Below, in pieces: positions 48,853 through 60,913 of a DNA stretch of 64,000 nt. The translations under genes and the position numbers were made by a program. Under the pieces are notes generated by a model that did no database searches, had not been told where the DNA came from, and was given only the letters and a program-made list of their open reading frames with translations. This stretch comes from Mangifera indica (taxonomy: Eukaryota; Streptophyta; Magnoliopsida; Sapindales; Anacardiaceae), in assembly GCF_011075055.1 (NCBI RefSeq), contig NC_058143.1, positions 8,819,057 to 8,883,056 on the forward strand, given 5' to 3'. Positions within the stretch are counted from its first letter, which is position 1, and every line of letters begins with the position of its first letter.

Positions 48853-50800
48853 GCAAGCCTAAGGGTATTTCAGTTTTTTTTTCTAGTTTTAAAGTTGGTT
48901 ATTTTTTAAATTCCAATAGTACATGCCCCTGTATGGATATATACATGGTTATGTATAACTAGTGGAGAGTCAAACTTTTGGATCAAATTGTGATCACAAT
49001 GAAACAAAAAGTTATCTTAGTTGTGCAACTATACACACGGTCGTGCATGGTCTATACACGCTTGTGCATCACATCTTGGAAAAAAAATAAAAACGTGCTC
49101 AACTCTAATTCATAGATAGTCTTTTGTATTCCTAATTGCTAAAAAAAGTTAGAGAGCATGAGGGAGGAGTTTTTGGTTGCCTAAGGAGTTGTCACCAATC
49201 ATTAAAATGACTATAACAAGTAGGTGGAGTGTCTTTCTTTGTTTGATCTTGTGATCTTTGGAATATTTATGTTATATGCATCATCTAGGAATTCTTAAAT
49301 AGAGTAGTAATGGTTTTTATTGATGTATTTGATAATGAGATGTGAACATGGAGTTATATGCATGTTTAACCTATTGTCTATATAAAGGTTTATTTATTTT
49401 TATTGATTGATGTCTAAAAACCATGTATGTGTACTTTGTTTAAATAAATCATATGAATATCATGCTTAGGGTGTGTAGAGACTTTTGTGTATGCCTTAGA
49501 AGAAGTAACCTTGCTAGATTTATGGTAAAAAAAGCATAAAAACCCTAAGACACAATTTCCAGATTGTGACACATATCCGTGTATTGTTTTAGAAATTTTG
49601 AAAGTCCAAAGATTTTGTAATTGTTCTTTTGAGAGAAATACACAATCATATGGTATAGGACACACGCTCATGTATGACTTTCAAAAAATAAGTGACATAT
49701 GTACACGTAGATCTAAGTACATAGGAGTGTGTCTAAGTTAACTCCCCTTGTACATCTGCTCTTTGCACGATTGTATGATGAGTGTCACATACTCTTATAT
49801 ATGGTTTAGGAGGCAAACGGGCATAGGTTGAGAAGTGCATGATTGTGTACCTCTAGACAAAGTCAAAAGATGATTATACTCATAGGATATATGCATAAGA
49901 GGGGAGAGTTACATAAGAAGAATAATGAGCTAATACGGGGTAAAGAATTCAATAAAGATATAGATGAGGTCCTAACTATATGCACAACGACATAAGCTTA
50001 GATCGAGTCAAAATGTTAGCAACCTTAAGATTCGTGTCACATAACTAGATAATTACCAACTATATGCATAAATGACAATATTTGTAAGAGTAATAGGGTT
50101 GGATACCTATGAGATGGTTAGTTAAGTTCAAGTGTTGATCGTAAAGATGTGGTTTTAGACATTCCTCACATCATCAACAAGATGCATCACATATGTACTC
50201 GAGGTAAAAACTATATCCAGATGGTTAGTCAGTAGCTTCGATAAACTTATATGGTAATAGAAGGAATTGCTATTAGAGATTTTCCCATATGATGTCAAAG
50301 TTAACTACCCCAATAGGTTGTTTTGAATTTGCACGAGGCACCATAACAACTTTCACTATAACATCAGATATTTCGTAGTATGACTAAAATTAGCTTACAA
50401 ATGGAATCTGAGTTTTACCCCAAATAGTTTAATAGCCATGGATTTCGAAAGGTCTCAACTTACTGAGTTTTACTAACGTTTTTCCTTTGTATGTTTTGTA
50501 GGTAGAGGTGCCTAGTGGGGTAGGCAAGATTTAGTGGTCCAATAAGTAGCTACGTGAGGAGAAATGCACTTATGTCATGTTTGTATTAGTTAAGATAAGC
50601 TTGCCATTATTATTATCAGTATTTTCAAAAACATTGATGTAGTAATAGAGATTTTTAGATTATTATTATTTTATGAGTTTGACTTATAAAGTGTTTTTAT
50701 TACCTCATTTTTTGCATGCTTTATAATTATGATCATTCATTGTGCACGTCCCTTTTAGTATATTCCCATCATACGTATATATCTAAAGATAGGTGTTACA
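48853..50800 (+). repeat. gypsy-1 3' LTR
   Basis: Follows the chromodomain-like pol end (KVLWKNTRVKKAILKVEQD) and a GAGAAAGAGG purine stretch. The end, TCTAAAGATAGGTGTTACA, is the expected inverted counterpart of a TGTAACACC start. It is the reference copy against which the minus-strand LTRs at 5.9-11.9 kb were recognised. Confidence 0.75.
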
Positions 50801-51492
50801 GCGAATGCCATCAAAGTCTAGCTTTTCTTTCTGTTAACGACAATATAATCAAATCTAGCCAAAATATACTAGATACGACTATTTGCAAAATAAATCATCA
50901 TAACATACAAACCTTAAACCACACGCAACATTAAAATTTAAACTGAGGCAAAAAAAGAAAAAAAAATTTCAAACTTAACAAGGCAAGCAATCAAACTCAC
51001 CTCAGATGACATTATCGATTGCTATTGTGTTTGCCAACGTTTAAAATGCAAGAAATGGAGTGTTGTTACTTGTTATGCGTTTTGAATGCATCGAGATGAA
51101 ATCGTTGCTTAGAAAGGAAATGTTTTGTTAGATTTTAGATAGAATGGTAGAATGGGTAAAATGGTTGCCTCTTGCACTCTTTACACTTACACTCTTCGCA
51201 CTTGCACTCGCATCTATTCTACCTTTTGTTCCAATCTAGATATATCAACAATCAAACAAAAAATCAACCTATTTATGAACAAGTTTATGAATGTTTCGAT
51301 TAATGTGATGATGTCGAAGTGTGTTACAAAAGAAAACGTCGCTAATTAAAAAACATGACTAAAGAAAAAGGTATTTACCAGAGAGGGGTATTATTGGAAT
51401 AAAAAATGAGTTTGCTTTAAAAAGTAAATTCATTAAAATTTTGCCTAAAAAGGTTTAGATGTAAATTTTTATGTCAATTTTAATTAATATCC
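50801..51492. other. right arm of MULE-2
   Basis: Noncoding MULE sequence after gypsy-1; the last ~330 bp are the right inverted end. The 65-codon ORF here lies in that end and is not credible. Confidence 0.6.
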
Positions 51493-53094
51493 TGTGCATA
51501 TATATATAAACATATATATGTATATGTATAGGTGTTGAATTCTGGATGATTATTTTATATAGTGTTTGGACTTAGGAATATATTGATATGGAGAAGAACA
51601 GATGAGCAGCATAAATGTGTGAATTTTTTAGTGTTAATAATTGTTTGGATATCACAAACTAATTGATGAAAATTATGGTAAGAATTACGAAGGATTAAAA
51701 TTTCTATTATATATGCTTTTGTGATGTTGATTATGTCTTGCCATGAGTTTAATTATAATATGTGGAGAGAGAGTTTGGAAATAGGATGATTATTAGAGGT
51801 GTGTGTGTTGGTAGTCTAAAATCAACTGAGTAGTCAAAAAATGTGACTTTGAATGAAAATAGATTATGGAAAAATTAATGATACACACCTATGTGTTGTA
51901 TGTCACATGACTATGTGGATTTGGGGAAAACTTTTGCTGTGTGTGATGTGTACATGAGTGTGTGTTAGGAAAGAGAACATCTTCATGTGTAGAAGACACA
52001 TCGTTATGTATGTATGCAGAAAATGTAATTTAGGGATTTTGGATATAAGAATATTGTATATACCAATAGAAATAACTATTTTACCCTTGAAGAGGAATAG
52101 TTAGGAGAAAGATAGGCAGAAAGGCCCTAACAAAAGCTATTGATAATGAAATACATCATAGAAGTGGTTGACTATGTGGATGATAACATGGACCCCAATT
52201 GGAATGATTATAAGTTGAAAATATCAATGATGCATTATTAAATTCTTACCACCAAGCTTTGTGTGGTGTGTATTCCACTGAGCTTAATGTAGTATGGATT
52301 AGTCACCAAGCTAAGTGTAATGACCTGTCACTGAGTTGTGTGCAGTGTAACACATCACCGAGCTATGTGTAGTGTGATATAACCACTAAGTTATGTACGG
52401 TGTGGTAGTGAAGGCAATAAGGTTCGTCTGTTTGATCAACCTTAAGCCCAGTCAATTCATGTATCGAGTACATTAGATAATTAACATAAAAGATGTCACG
52501 AAACTTTTACCAGATGTTAGGGACATCATTTTACATCATTAGACATTAGCCATCGGGGATGACACTAATATTAGGAATAGGTATAAGATGTCAAATAAAT
52601 CAAATGGGTATCTTGGATACTAAAAAAACATTTGGAATACCACAACATTGACAAAATTGGAACACCCAAGAGATAAAAAAAGATATAATGCTATGTGTTT
52701 AACTACTTACTGAGTGTGTTTCACTCACCTGTTCCCTTGTGATTTTGTAGATAGATTCATAGAGCATTGAGACGATGGCAACAGAGGTAGTGGTTCAAAC
52801 TAAGACGCTGCATGATGGGCCTCTGCTATTTTTGACATCGATTATCATTTTGTCATTTTTTTCATGATGGAGTTTTCATGTGCATTAGGATGTTTCTATA
52901 CACATTTGTTGAAGATTTAATTTATTGACTTTGGTTCATTGAATAACGATTACACTTTTGGGATTGTGGATTTATATGTTCGGAACCATACATTATTTCA
53001 TTATTTATTGTAATTATATGCATATTTTTAAAGTAACATGTTTTTTTGGGTATATATTTTAGATAATAGTATGTAGCTAGGGAGGGATGTTACA
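51493..53094 (+). repeat. gypsy-2 5' LTR, right piece
   Basis: After a TA-rich stretch it resumes LTR sequence at GGTGTTGAATTCTGGATGATTATTTTATATAGTGTTT (compare 58,169) and ends GGGATGTTACA at 53094. It includes a run of short near-repeats, CACC(A/G)AG(C/T)TA(A)GTGT, around 52,250-52,400. Confidence 0.8.
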
Positions 53095-53098
53095 TTTT

Positions 53099-53110
53099 GG
53101 GTATCAGAGC
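53099..53110 (+). promoter_or_regulatory. gypsy-2 primer-binding site
   Basis: GGGTATCAGAGC, four bases after the LTR end, is one mismatch from TGGTATCAGAGC, the plant initiator-methionine tRNA primer site. Confidence 0.8.
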
Positions 53111-53379
53111 ATAGTCTTAGGAACCCAACAATGTTAAATGTTTATGTGTGTGCATAAGTGTCTAAATAGCCTACATGCAACAATGGCCGCTTTCATATGC
53201 TAATCGCTGTAAGTATTATATAATCTGTAATTTGAATTATGGTTTTTGTAAGGTTAAACATGTGTGTTGTTTGAAGGTAAGGTGATCTAGGAGACTCATG
53301 GGTAATAAGTAAAAGGTCTTTACCTTAAAGAACTAAGAAAAGGAGACATAAACACAATCATTCGATGAAGTTGTAAAGT

Positions 53380-54500
53380 CACAAATAGAGACCTTAGTGA
53401 TTAGACAAGTGGTTTAACAGATTCTCTAAGAGAATTAAGATGCTTTTAAAACTATGGGATATCAAGCCGAGGTTCATCTATTTGTTGAACACCTACTAGT
53501 GATGGATGTACCACTCTAGTTGGGTTAAGTTGATGAAATGGCATAGAGGACTATAATTGCTCGTAACAAGGGACAACTCTACCCTATATACAGTTTAGTA
53601 GACAAACATCAACCTTTAGAGTTTCATGGTACAAAGACAGATTCTATGTTGGTCAAGGATTAGTTAGAGGTTGTTGAAGAGGTAATAAAACACTTTAAGA
53701 TGACAGATTGTGAGAAAGTCTAATATGCCAGTTACTTGCTAAAGTTGATGCTAAGGTATGATGGTAAGCACTTCGTGACACCCGTTAGATAGACATAATA
53801 ACATGGGTCAAGTTTAAAGAGGCCTTTGAGAGAGAGTTCCTTGAATAGATACACTTTATGTTCAAGCCTAAAAATACCTTAACTTGACACAAGATCATAT
53901 GACAATTAAGGAGTTCTCTACTAGATTGAATACACTAGCCCGATAAGCTTCAGATGTGGCTAATAAGGATAAGAGGAAAATAGAGATTTTCATTAATGAG
54001 CTTCAAACATATATTGCTAAAGATTTGTTAACTGGAGATAATCCTCTTATGACTTATGCAGAAATAGTTAGAAGGGCTCAAAGATCAGAGGTAATGAGGT
54101 TAAAGATAACTAGAAAGAGAGGTATGCTAGAGTAGTCTAGATATGTAACCCTGACCTTGAGATATAATTAGAGAACCATGAGATATGAATATGTAGTGTT
54201 AGAGGGCAGCCACAAAAGTGACAGTTAAGACTCTAGAGATAAGAGGAGTTTTTAGTCTTAAAAAAAAGAACTAGAAGAATAAGAAGTCAAGACAAGATAA
54301 GAAACCACGATGAGATGACCTATTGAGATGTGATAATTCTCCTCTTCCTTGTTGCAAGTATGGGCATAGACACACTGATAATTATATAGGGTAGAGATTG
54401 TGCTATAAATGCATACAGTTAGGTCATTTCTCCTAAGAGTGCATCATTGTGATACTAGCCGCCACTGAGTACACTATTGAGAGAGGTTAAGCCAAAGTAT
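53380..54500 (+). pseudogene. gypsy-2 gag relic
   Basis: The + strand reads HQPLEFHGTKTDSML, VIKHFKMTDCEKV, TWVKFKEAFEREFLE, TIKEFSTRLNTLAR and IFINELQTYIAKDLL (from about 53,610). A decayed CX2C-type knuckle (HRHTDN, LCYKCIQLGHFS) lies near 54,370-54,430. Stops and a frameshift near 53,880 disrupt it. Gag would form the virus-like particle. Confidence 0.72.
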
Positions 54501-54523
54501 TTATAGCCACTCAAGCATAGGCT

Positions 54524-54844
54524 ATGACCAACCTATTTATTGTGATTGGTCAATTAACTTTCCCTTATGGCTACTTATATATACTAATTGATTCCGGTGT
54601 TACTCATAGATTTATTACATGTGATATTATTAAGAGGCTAGGATTTGAGCCTACATCAATTGACAGTATTTGCATTAAATTGTTTGATGGAAACAAAATT
54701 GTTAGTGATAAGATTTTATTAGGTAAGATAGTAAACTTGAGGGGAAGAGATATGACAATCGACCTGATTGTGTTTGACATGTTTAATTTTGATATGATCT
54801 TAAATATAGATTTCTTTAGTTGGTATGGAGTTAAGATTGACTGT
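54524..54844 (+). pseudogene. gypsy-2 aspartic protease
   Basis: A 107-codon open stretch with LYILIDSGVTHRFI, the retropepsin catalytic D-S-G (usual DSGATHSFI). It is followed by hydrophobic FDMFNFDMILNIDFFSWYG, equal to the FDVILGMDWL region. The domain is nearly complete but separated from gag and RT by stops. Confidence 0.8.
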
Positions 54845-55189
54845 TGAAAGAAGAAAGTCAGATTCTACCTAGATGATGACGAAAAGTTCACATTCGAAGA
54901 GGGCAATGTACTGAGTGTAATGGTAAGAAACATTAAAACCACAAAATGTTTGAGCAAAGGTTCATAAGTTATGTGGTGCATGTTGTGGGTAAAGATATTG
55001 ATTTCATCCACAGTTTTTAATCCATTTTCATTATTTGTGAATTTCAATATATGTTTCTTGACAAGCTAACAAGGTTGGCACTAGAAAAGGAGGTAGAGTT
55101 CAATATTGAGTTAGCTTCTAAGATGGTGTTAATCTCTAAAGCTCCATATAGATGGCCCAAGTAAAGCTTTAAAAATCAAAGAAATAACT

Positions 55190-55800
55190 GTAGGAGCTTT
55201 TTGACAGTGGGTTCATCAAGTCAAGTGTTCACCTTAGGACACATCAATCCTCTTTGTGAAAAGGAAGGATGAATTTATGTGCATGTGTATTAATTATAGG
55301 GAATTGAATAATATGACTATTCAAAATAAGTATCCATTGCTATGGATTGATAATTTGTTTGATTAGCTAAAATGAGGTTATGTGTTTTCAAAGATCGACT
55401 TGAGATTAGGGTATTATCAAGTCTGGATAACATAGAGAGATTTTTCAAAGATCGCATTTTGGACCATATATAGGTATTATGAGTTCATGGTGATGCCTTT
55501 TGAATTGACCAACGCACTTGTAGTTTTTATGGATCTAATGAATACGGTGTTCTAAAATTATCTTGATCGATTCATTGTGGTGTTTATTGATGATATCTTG
55601 GTATACTCTAAGGCTCATGAGAAGCACAAACAATATATAAGGCTTGTGTTATAAAAACTGCATATGAAATAATTGTATGTTAAGTTCTCCAAGTGTGAGT
55701 TTTGGTTAGACTGAGTGACATTCTTGAGTTTTATGGTGTTGCTAAGAAGGTTTGGAGTTTCTTAGGTTTGGCTAGATATTACAAATGGTTTGTGGAGGGC
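55190..55800 (+). pseudogene. gypsy-2 reverse transcriptase relic
   Basis: After frame changes the + strand reads [40 protein letters not shown] and [17 protein letters not shown] (about 55,577-55,625). The catalytic FIDD box is intact. Later it reads FWRSLG-type sequence FLGLARYYKWFVEGFAKL (55,760-55,815). Part of the palm/thumb between 55,720 and 55,740 is missing. Confidence 0.78.
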
Positions 55801-55899
55801 TTTGCCAAGTTAGCCAAACCATTGATAGAGTCGACTAAGAATACTGTTTCCTTTAGATAGTCTGATGCATGTGAAAGGAGTTTCTACGAGTTGAAATAG

Positions 55900-56400
55900 G
55901 GGTTAACTATGCACCAATTTTAGCATTGTCGATTGAGGGTAAGGAGTATGATTTGTACACCGATGTTTCTCATTAAGGTATAGGAGTTATGTTGATGCGA
56001 AAAGGGAAAGTGATTACATATGCTTTTAGACAACTTAAGAATTATGAGATTTGATATCTATCAATGACTTGGAGCTTGATGCGGTTGTGTTTACTTTGAA
56101 GATATGACGACATTATTTATACGATGTGAAGTGTAATGTGTATATGGACCATAAAAGCTCGAAATATTTCTTCACCCAAAATGAGCTTAGTATAAGACAA
56201 CAAAGATGGTTGGAGATAGTTAAGGATTATGACTGTGATATTAAATATCATATGGGAAAGGCTAATGCCTTGAGTAGAAAAGTAACCTTATCTCATATCA
56301 CTGTTTGTAGGGAGTTACAACAAGACTTAGCAATGGAGCATATTGAGTTGGTTACTAGATTAATGGCTAGTTTACAAATTCTATTGACCTTGTTTAATGA
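55900..56400 (+). pseudogene. gypsy-2 RNase H relic
   Basis: YDLYTDVS (55,950), then [15 protein letters not shown] and [20 protein letters not shown] with [12 protein letters not shown] (56,126-56,282), the standard gypsy RNase H end. Confidence 0.78.
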
Positions 56401-56419
56401 GATTTAGATGGTATGGTTG

Positions 56420-57500
56420 TCAAATGAGTGATGCATGCAGGTAAGGTAAAGGTTACCAAAGGTACTAAGATTGAGTTTTGTGTAGTTGAGGAGATCATTT
56501 TGGTGGTTTGACATGAAAAATAATGTTACCAAATTTGTTGTTGCTAAGTGTTTGGTATGTCAACAAGTTAAAGTTGAACATTAGAGACCCTTAGGGTTGT
56601 TATAGCCTCTAAATATTCTTGAGTGGAACTGGGAGCACTTCTCTATGGATTTAATGGTTGGACTTCCACGGTTAGAAGAGGATTCAACGCATTATAAGTA
56701 ATTATGGATCGATTAACTAAGTCAGCTTATTTTATCCCAAGTGATCAAGGACATATTAAGAGCATGTTGCATGGATCAAAAAGTGAGTTAGATTGAAGTG
56801 TTGCTTTTGATAGAGCTTATGCATAATAATAGTTATTAGACAATCACCCAAATGGCTTTGTATGAGGCATTATATGGTAGACAGTGCAAATCACCATTTC
56901 ATTTGGATGAGATAGGCGAGATGGATGCTTTAGAGTAGCCTTAGGACCATAAATGACCTAAAAATGGTTAGAGATGTAAAATTGATCAGAGATCAAATAA
57001 AACAAGCCTAAGATAATTAGAAGAGTTATACAGATCAGAGGAGACAAGATTTAGAGTTTGATGTGGGTGACATGGTCTTTGTGAGAATAGTCTTTTATCA
57101 ACATGTTATAAGGTTCAGATAGAAAGGTAAACTTGCTTATAGGTTTGTGGAACCTTTTGAAATTCTAGAGTGCATAGGTAAGCTTATCTATCGGCTTGCA
57201 TTGTTGATAAGCATGGAATAGATTCATGGCATGTTTCATGTGTCATTTCTATGTAAGTATATTAGTGACCTGAGTCATATGTTGAGGATTGAGGATGTGG
57301 AATTGGAGGATAGCTTGGTGTATGAGGAACGCTTAATCCAAATATTGGATCATCATGTTAAGTAGCTAAAAAACAAGCAGATTCCTTTGGTTAAATTTCT
57401 TTAAAGAAATCATTTGGTCATAGAGGCCACTTGAGAGGTTGAGCAGGATATGAAGCAATGTTCCCATAACTATTTGATTGAATTTCGAAGACAAAATTCT
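56420..57500 (+). pseudogene. gypsy-2 integrase relic with internal deletion
   Basis: The zinc-finger part (CLVCQQVKVEH) and the core start (ILEWNWEHFSMDLMVGLPRL, SAYFIPS) are present. At about 56,738-56,745 the sequence jumps to ILRACCMDQK, leaving out about 75-80 codons that should hold the second catalytic Asp block. Then come YEALYGRQCKSPFHLDEIGE and the C-terminus EPFEILECIGKLIYRLAL..FHVSFLCKYISDLSHML, and a chromodomain-like end EATWEVEQDMKQ (about 57,420-57,460). Confidence 0.75.
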
Positions 57501-57501
57501 T

Positions 57502-57515
57502 TTAAGAGGGAGAAA
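57502..57515 (+). promoter_or_regulatory. gypsy-2 polypurine tract
   Basis: TAAGAGGGAGAAA directly precedes the 3' LTR start at 57516. It primes plus-strand DNA synthesis in LTR elements. Confidence 0.7.
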
Positions 57516-59615
57516 TGTAGCACCCACAAGTATATCTAAAGGTATTTAGGTCTTTTGGCATTGTGTGTAATTAATTATGTTTAAATATTTAAACATGTTA
57601 AAAACTGTGATGCACGATCGTGTAGGGTCGTTGCATGATTGTGTGTGCTATGAATGACATGCGATCTATGTAAGTTGGCTAAATCTAAATGACATGCATG
57701 ACCATGCATGAACAATAAATGCCTATATATCGTTAGTAAATTTGAATTTTTGGATAAAGAGCAGTTTCACAAGAATTTCAAAAATTGCCATTTTCGTATA
57801 ATGACATACGTGGTTATATATGAATAGTTTACACCCGTGTATCATAATTTTAACAAAAAAAAAATGAATCTAAACATGTTTTGGATCACATTTACTCATA
57901 TTTTCAGAAACGTTGAGAGTTGTAAGGCTAAGCTAAGGGATCATCTAACCAAGAGGAAGACAACAGAGGTTCGCTTGGGAACGTTCTTACTGCACAAAGA
58001 TTAGCTTGCAACCTATGAAGGAGAGATAAGTAGAACTCACTTCAATTTTAGTTTCATAATCTGTCTTTGTTTTTATCATTGTCAAGATTGTTAAAGTTAA
58101 TGAAATTAAATATGTGTGATCATGTTTATTAAGGATATTTTATCTAAATAATATATGTGTGCGTGAGTGTGTGTGTAAGTGTTGAATTCTAGATGATTAT
58201 TTTATATAGTGTTTAGACTTGGGAATATGTCGATATGAAAAAAAACAGATGAGTAGCATTGGTGTGTGAATTTATGAGTGTTAATAATTGTTTGGATATC
58301 GCAAACTAATTGATGAAAATGATGGTATGAATTGGGAAAGGATTTAGAATTTCTATTATATACGTTTTTGTGATGTTGATTATGTCTTGTTATGAGTTTG
58401 GTCGTAAATATATGGAGTTGGAAATGGCATGATTGTTGTGGTGTATGTGTTAATCGTTGCAAACAGTCGAGTAGTTGAAAAACATGGCCCTGAACGAAAA
58501 TAGATTTTGGAAAAATTGATGACACATGCCTGTGTGTTGTATGACACATGATTTTGTAGATTTAGGGAAAACTCAACCTGTGTGTGACGTATACATAGGC
58601 ATGTGTTAGAAGCGAACACCCCTGCATGTAGGAGACACATCCTCATTTATTTTTGAGGAAATTGGAATTTAGGGACTTTGGATATAGGAATATTGCATAT
58701 ACTAATAGAAATTACTATTTTACCCTTAAAGATGAGTATTTAAGAGAAAGATAGGCATAAATGCCCTAACAAAGGCTATTTATAATGAAAAATATCATAG
58801 AAATGTCTGATTATGTGGATCTCGAGATGGAGCCTGATTAAAACAATTTTGAGTTGAAAATACCAATATTGTATTATTATATTCTTACCATTAAGCTATG
58901 TGTGGTATGCATTCCACCAAGTTTAGTGTTGTATGGATTAGTTACCAAGTTAAGTGCAATGTGACTTGTTATCGAGTTGTCTATAGTATGATGATGAAAG
59001 TAATAGGGTTCATTTGTGTGACCCCAACCTTAAGCCCGATCGGCTTATGTACAGAGTATACTGGATAGTTGACATAAGAGATGTCACGTGCTTTTACTAG
59101 ACGTTGGGGACATCATTTTACATCATTAAACATTAGTAATCTTGATGACATTGATATTGGAAACAGGCAAAGAGTGCCAAATAAATTGGATAGGCATTTT
59201 GGATGTTGGAAACACATTTGGAATACCACAACATTGATAGATTTGGAACACTCGAGAGATAATAAATGATATAATGTTATGTGCTTACTTATTTACTGAG
59301 TATGTTTCACTCACCGTATTCTCTTATGATTTTGTAGATAGATTCATGAAACAATGGTACGTTGGTGACAGATGCACTGTTTAGTTTGAGACGTTGCATG
59401 ATAGGTAAGGGCATTTGATCTTTTTGCTATTTTAGACATCAATTATCATTTTGTCATTTTTTTTTCATGATAGGATTTTCATGTGTATTGGGATCTTTCT
59501 ATACACGTTTGTTGACGATTTAATTTTTTTTCATTGAACAACCATTACACTTTTAGGATTGTGGGTTTATATGTTTAAAACCATACATTCTTTTATTATT
59601 TTTTGTAATTATATA

Positions 59616-59679
<64 letters not shown>

Positions 59680-59743
59680 AAGTAACACATCATTTTAAGT
59701 ACATACTCCGGGTAAAGGTGTGTCACTTGAAAAGGATGTTACA
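57516..59743 (+). repeat. gypsy-2 3' LTR
   Basis: Starts TGTAGCACCCACAAG and ends GGATGTTACA; 2.23 kb. It matches both pieces of the 5' LTR and lacks the 93 bp insert and the MULE. It contains a long (AT)n run near its end. Confidence 0.82.
59621..59676. repeat. (AT)28 microsatellite
   Basis: Fifty-six bases of perfect AT dinucleotide in the 3' LTR. The same place in the 5' LTR (about 53,010-53,030) has only ATTATATGCATATTT, so it expanded after insertion. Confidence 0.9.
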
Positions 59744-59769
59744 TTTTGGGAGTGGATTATCCTAATCTA

Positions 59770-60913
59770 TGTCACCTTGAACTGGCATTCATTATCTATG
59801 ACTAGTTGTTCATGGTAAAGGAAAAAGTTAAATTAGATTGATTCAATCCTATTAGACAAGCCCAATCCAATCGCAGTTCAATCTCTATTCGAAGACCTTA
59901 TAATTATCAACAAATAATTTAATACCACTAAAATCTGAATAAACTCTTATATACATGTTATCTATAAGCTTTCAGTCAAATCAATAGTGTCTAGTTTAGG
60001 TTAAATTTAGACAAAGACCAAGATTGAGCTCTAACATGGCATTATGGTAATCCTCCTGACAGAGTGTTAGCGAACAACTCCAGACTTTGTCAACTTCATA
60101 GTTACACATAATATGATTCCTTCGCCAATGAATATATCTCAAGGCTAAGACACAGATACAAGTCTATCTTAGTGATTAGGCTTCGACACAATCCTATTGT
60201 GGTTACAAATTTGAGTGGTCATCAATGTCTTTTAGTATTCTTGTTCAAGATATCACCTCTCGTGCTCGAGAGTGACGAATCCTTTGTTAATTAATCATAA
60301 ACTTCTTTCTCTATATGGCTGATCACCTCCATACATTTCTTTATATGGCTAATCACTATCTTTATCGTTATCTCAATTATAGTGACAAGTTGGATAACAT
60401 TGAACCATACCAATCCTTGTACAAGATGGTATGGTGAACTTAAATCTAATGATCACATGTACTCATAAGTTAAAAAATTTATCTATATACACTAGAACAA
60501 TCATCTATATGGAATTCCTCTTGTTAGGTCAGTTCGATAAACATGTCTACAATTTATACCAATGTGTTACATCAAGTTGTCAACTAATAGCTTTAGTATG
60601 TGAGATCTGCCACGATTTTTCAATGAAATTATTCAACATTATGATAATCTTATCATTATTATTTCTACCCTTGGTTAAAGTAATGTTAAGATTACGAATG
60701 TTTCTAAAATAACCATCTAATATGTTTATAGGATTCCCATGATTAGTTGTCTGATCCCCTCATCATAATTCTACCATTCTAAGAGCATGTTATTTGAAAG
60801 AATATATTATGTAAACATTAATATGCATAAATAATAAATTTCTTTTATTAAAAACAAGTAGATTACATAATACAAATTTACAAATCGACTGGTTCTAAGG
60901 CACTGCCCTAACA
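59770..60913 (-). mobile_element. copia-type 3' LTR (minus orientation)
   Basis: On the minus strand an LTR starts TGTTAGGGCAGTGCCTTAG at 60913, right after the copia pol end. A second copy of the same LTR sequence lies at 4.86-5.53 kb. The far end could not be fixed; sequence similarity to the other copy covers about 60,210-60,900. Confidence 0.6.

Larger units (their letters stand above)
44905..50800 (+). mobile_element. gypsy-1, internally deleted Ty3/gypsy element (inner level of nest)
   Basis: Two LTR copies (44905-46560 and about 48853-50800) align with each other in order and flank pol remnants. The left LTR begins CGTAACACCC (TG to CG change); the right LTR ends GGTGTTACA at 50800. 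The left copy stops matching near 46,560, and RT C-terminal sequence begins by 46,622. The last ~450 bp of the 5' LTR, the primer site, gag, protease and most of RT are therefore deleted. The right LTR lacks its first ~15 bases. I found no clear 5 bp target duplication. Confidence 0.78.
38973..51492. mobile_element. MULE-2, 12.5 kb Mutator-like element (middle level of nest)
   Basis: Long inverted ends are visible. The left end begins GGATATTAATTAAAATAG, and the right end read inward from 51492 begins GGATATTAATTAAAATTG. Both continue through CTAAACCTTTTTA(A/G)GCAAA, AATGAATTTAC and, some 300 bp in, (G)CGAGTG-rich motifs. TIR extents are about 38973-39325 and 51160-51492. Inside are a transposase relic on +, an Ulp1 relic on -, and gypsy-1. 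A 9 bp target duplication is not clean: TGTGCGTAT (38958-38966) and TGTGCATAT (51493-51501) match 8/9, but the left copy is six bases away from the end. Confidence 0.8.
38202..59743 (+). mobile_element. gypsy-2, Ty3/gypsy element with split 5' LTR (outer level of nest)
   Basis: Its 3' LTR (57516-59743) is intact in layout. Its 5' LTR is found in two pieces, 38202-38972 and 51493-53094, that together match the 3' LTR in order, with a 12.5 kb MULE between. Internal parts follow in normal order on +: primer site 53099-53110, gag, protease, RT, RNase H, a deleted integrase and the polypurine tract. ATTTT flanks the left end; ATTTT also occurs at 59743-59747 if the terminal A is shared. Without the MULE the element is about 9.0 kb with ~2.3 kb LTRs, like long-LTR chromoviruses of the Tekay/Del type (clade tentative). 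Confidence 0.82.

Noticed and set aside
38958..51501. Clean 9 bp duplication for MULE-2
   Set aside because: TGTGCGTAT/TGTGCATAT match 8/9, but the left copy is six bases off the inverted end and the area is TA/TG-rich, so I do not claim it.
58380..58646. Minus-strand ORFs of 88-115 codons in the gypsy-2 3' LTR
   Set aside because: LTR sequence in the sense direction; absent from the other LTR and without motif.
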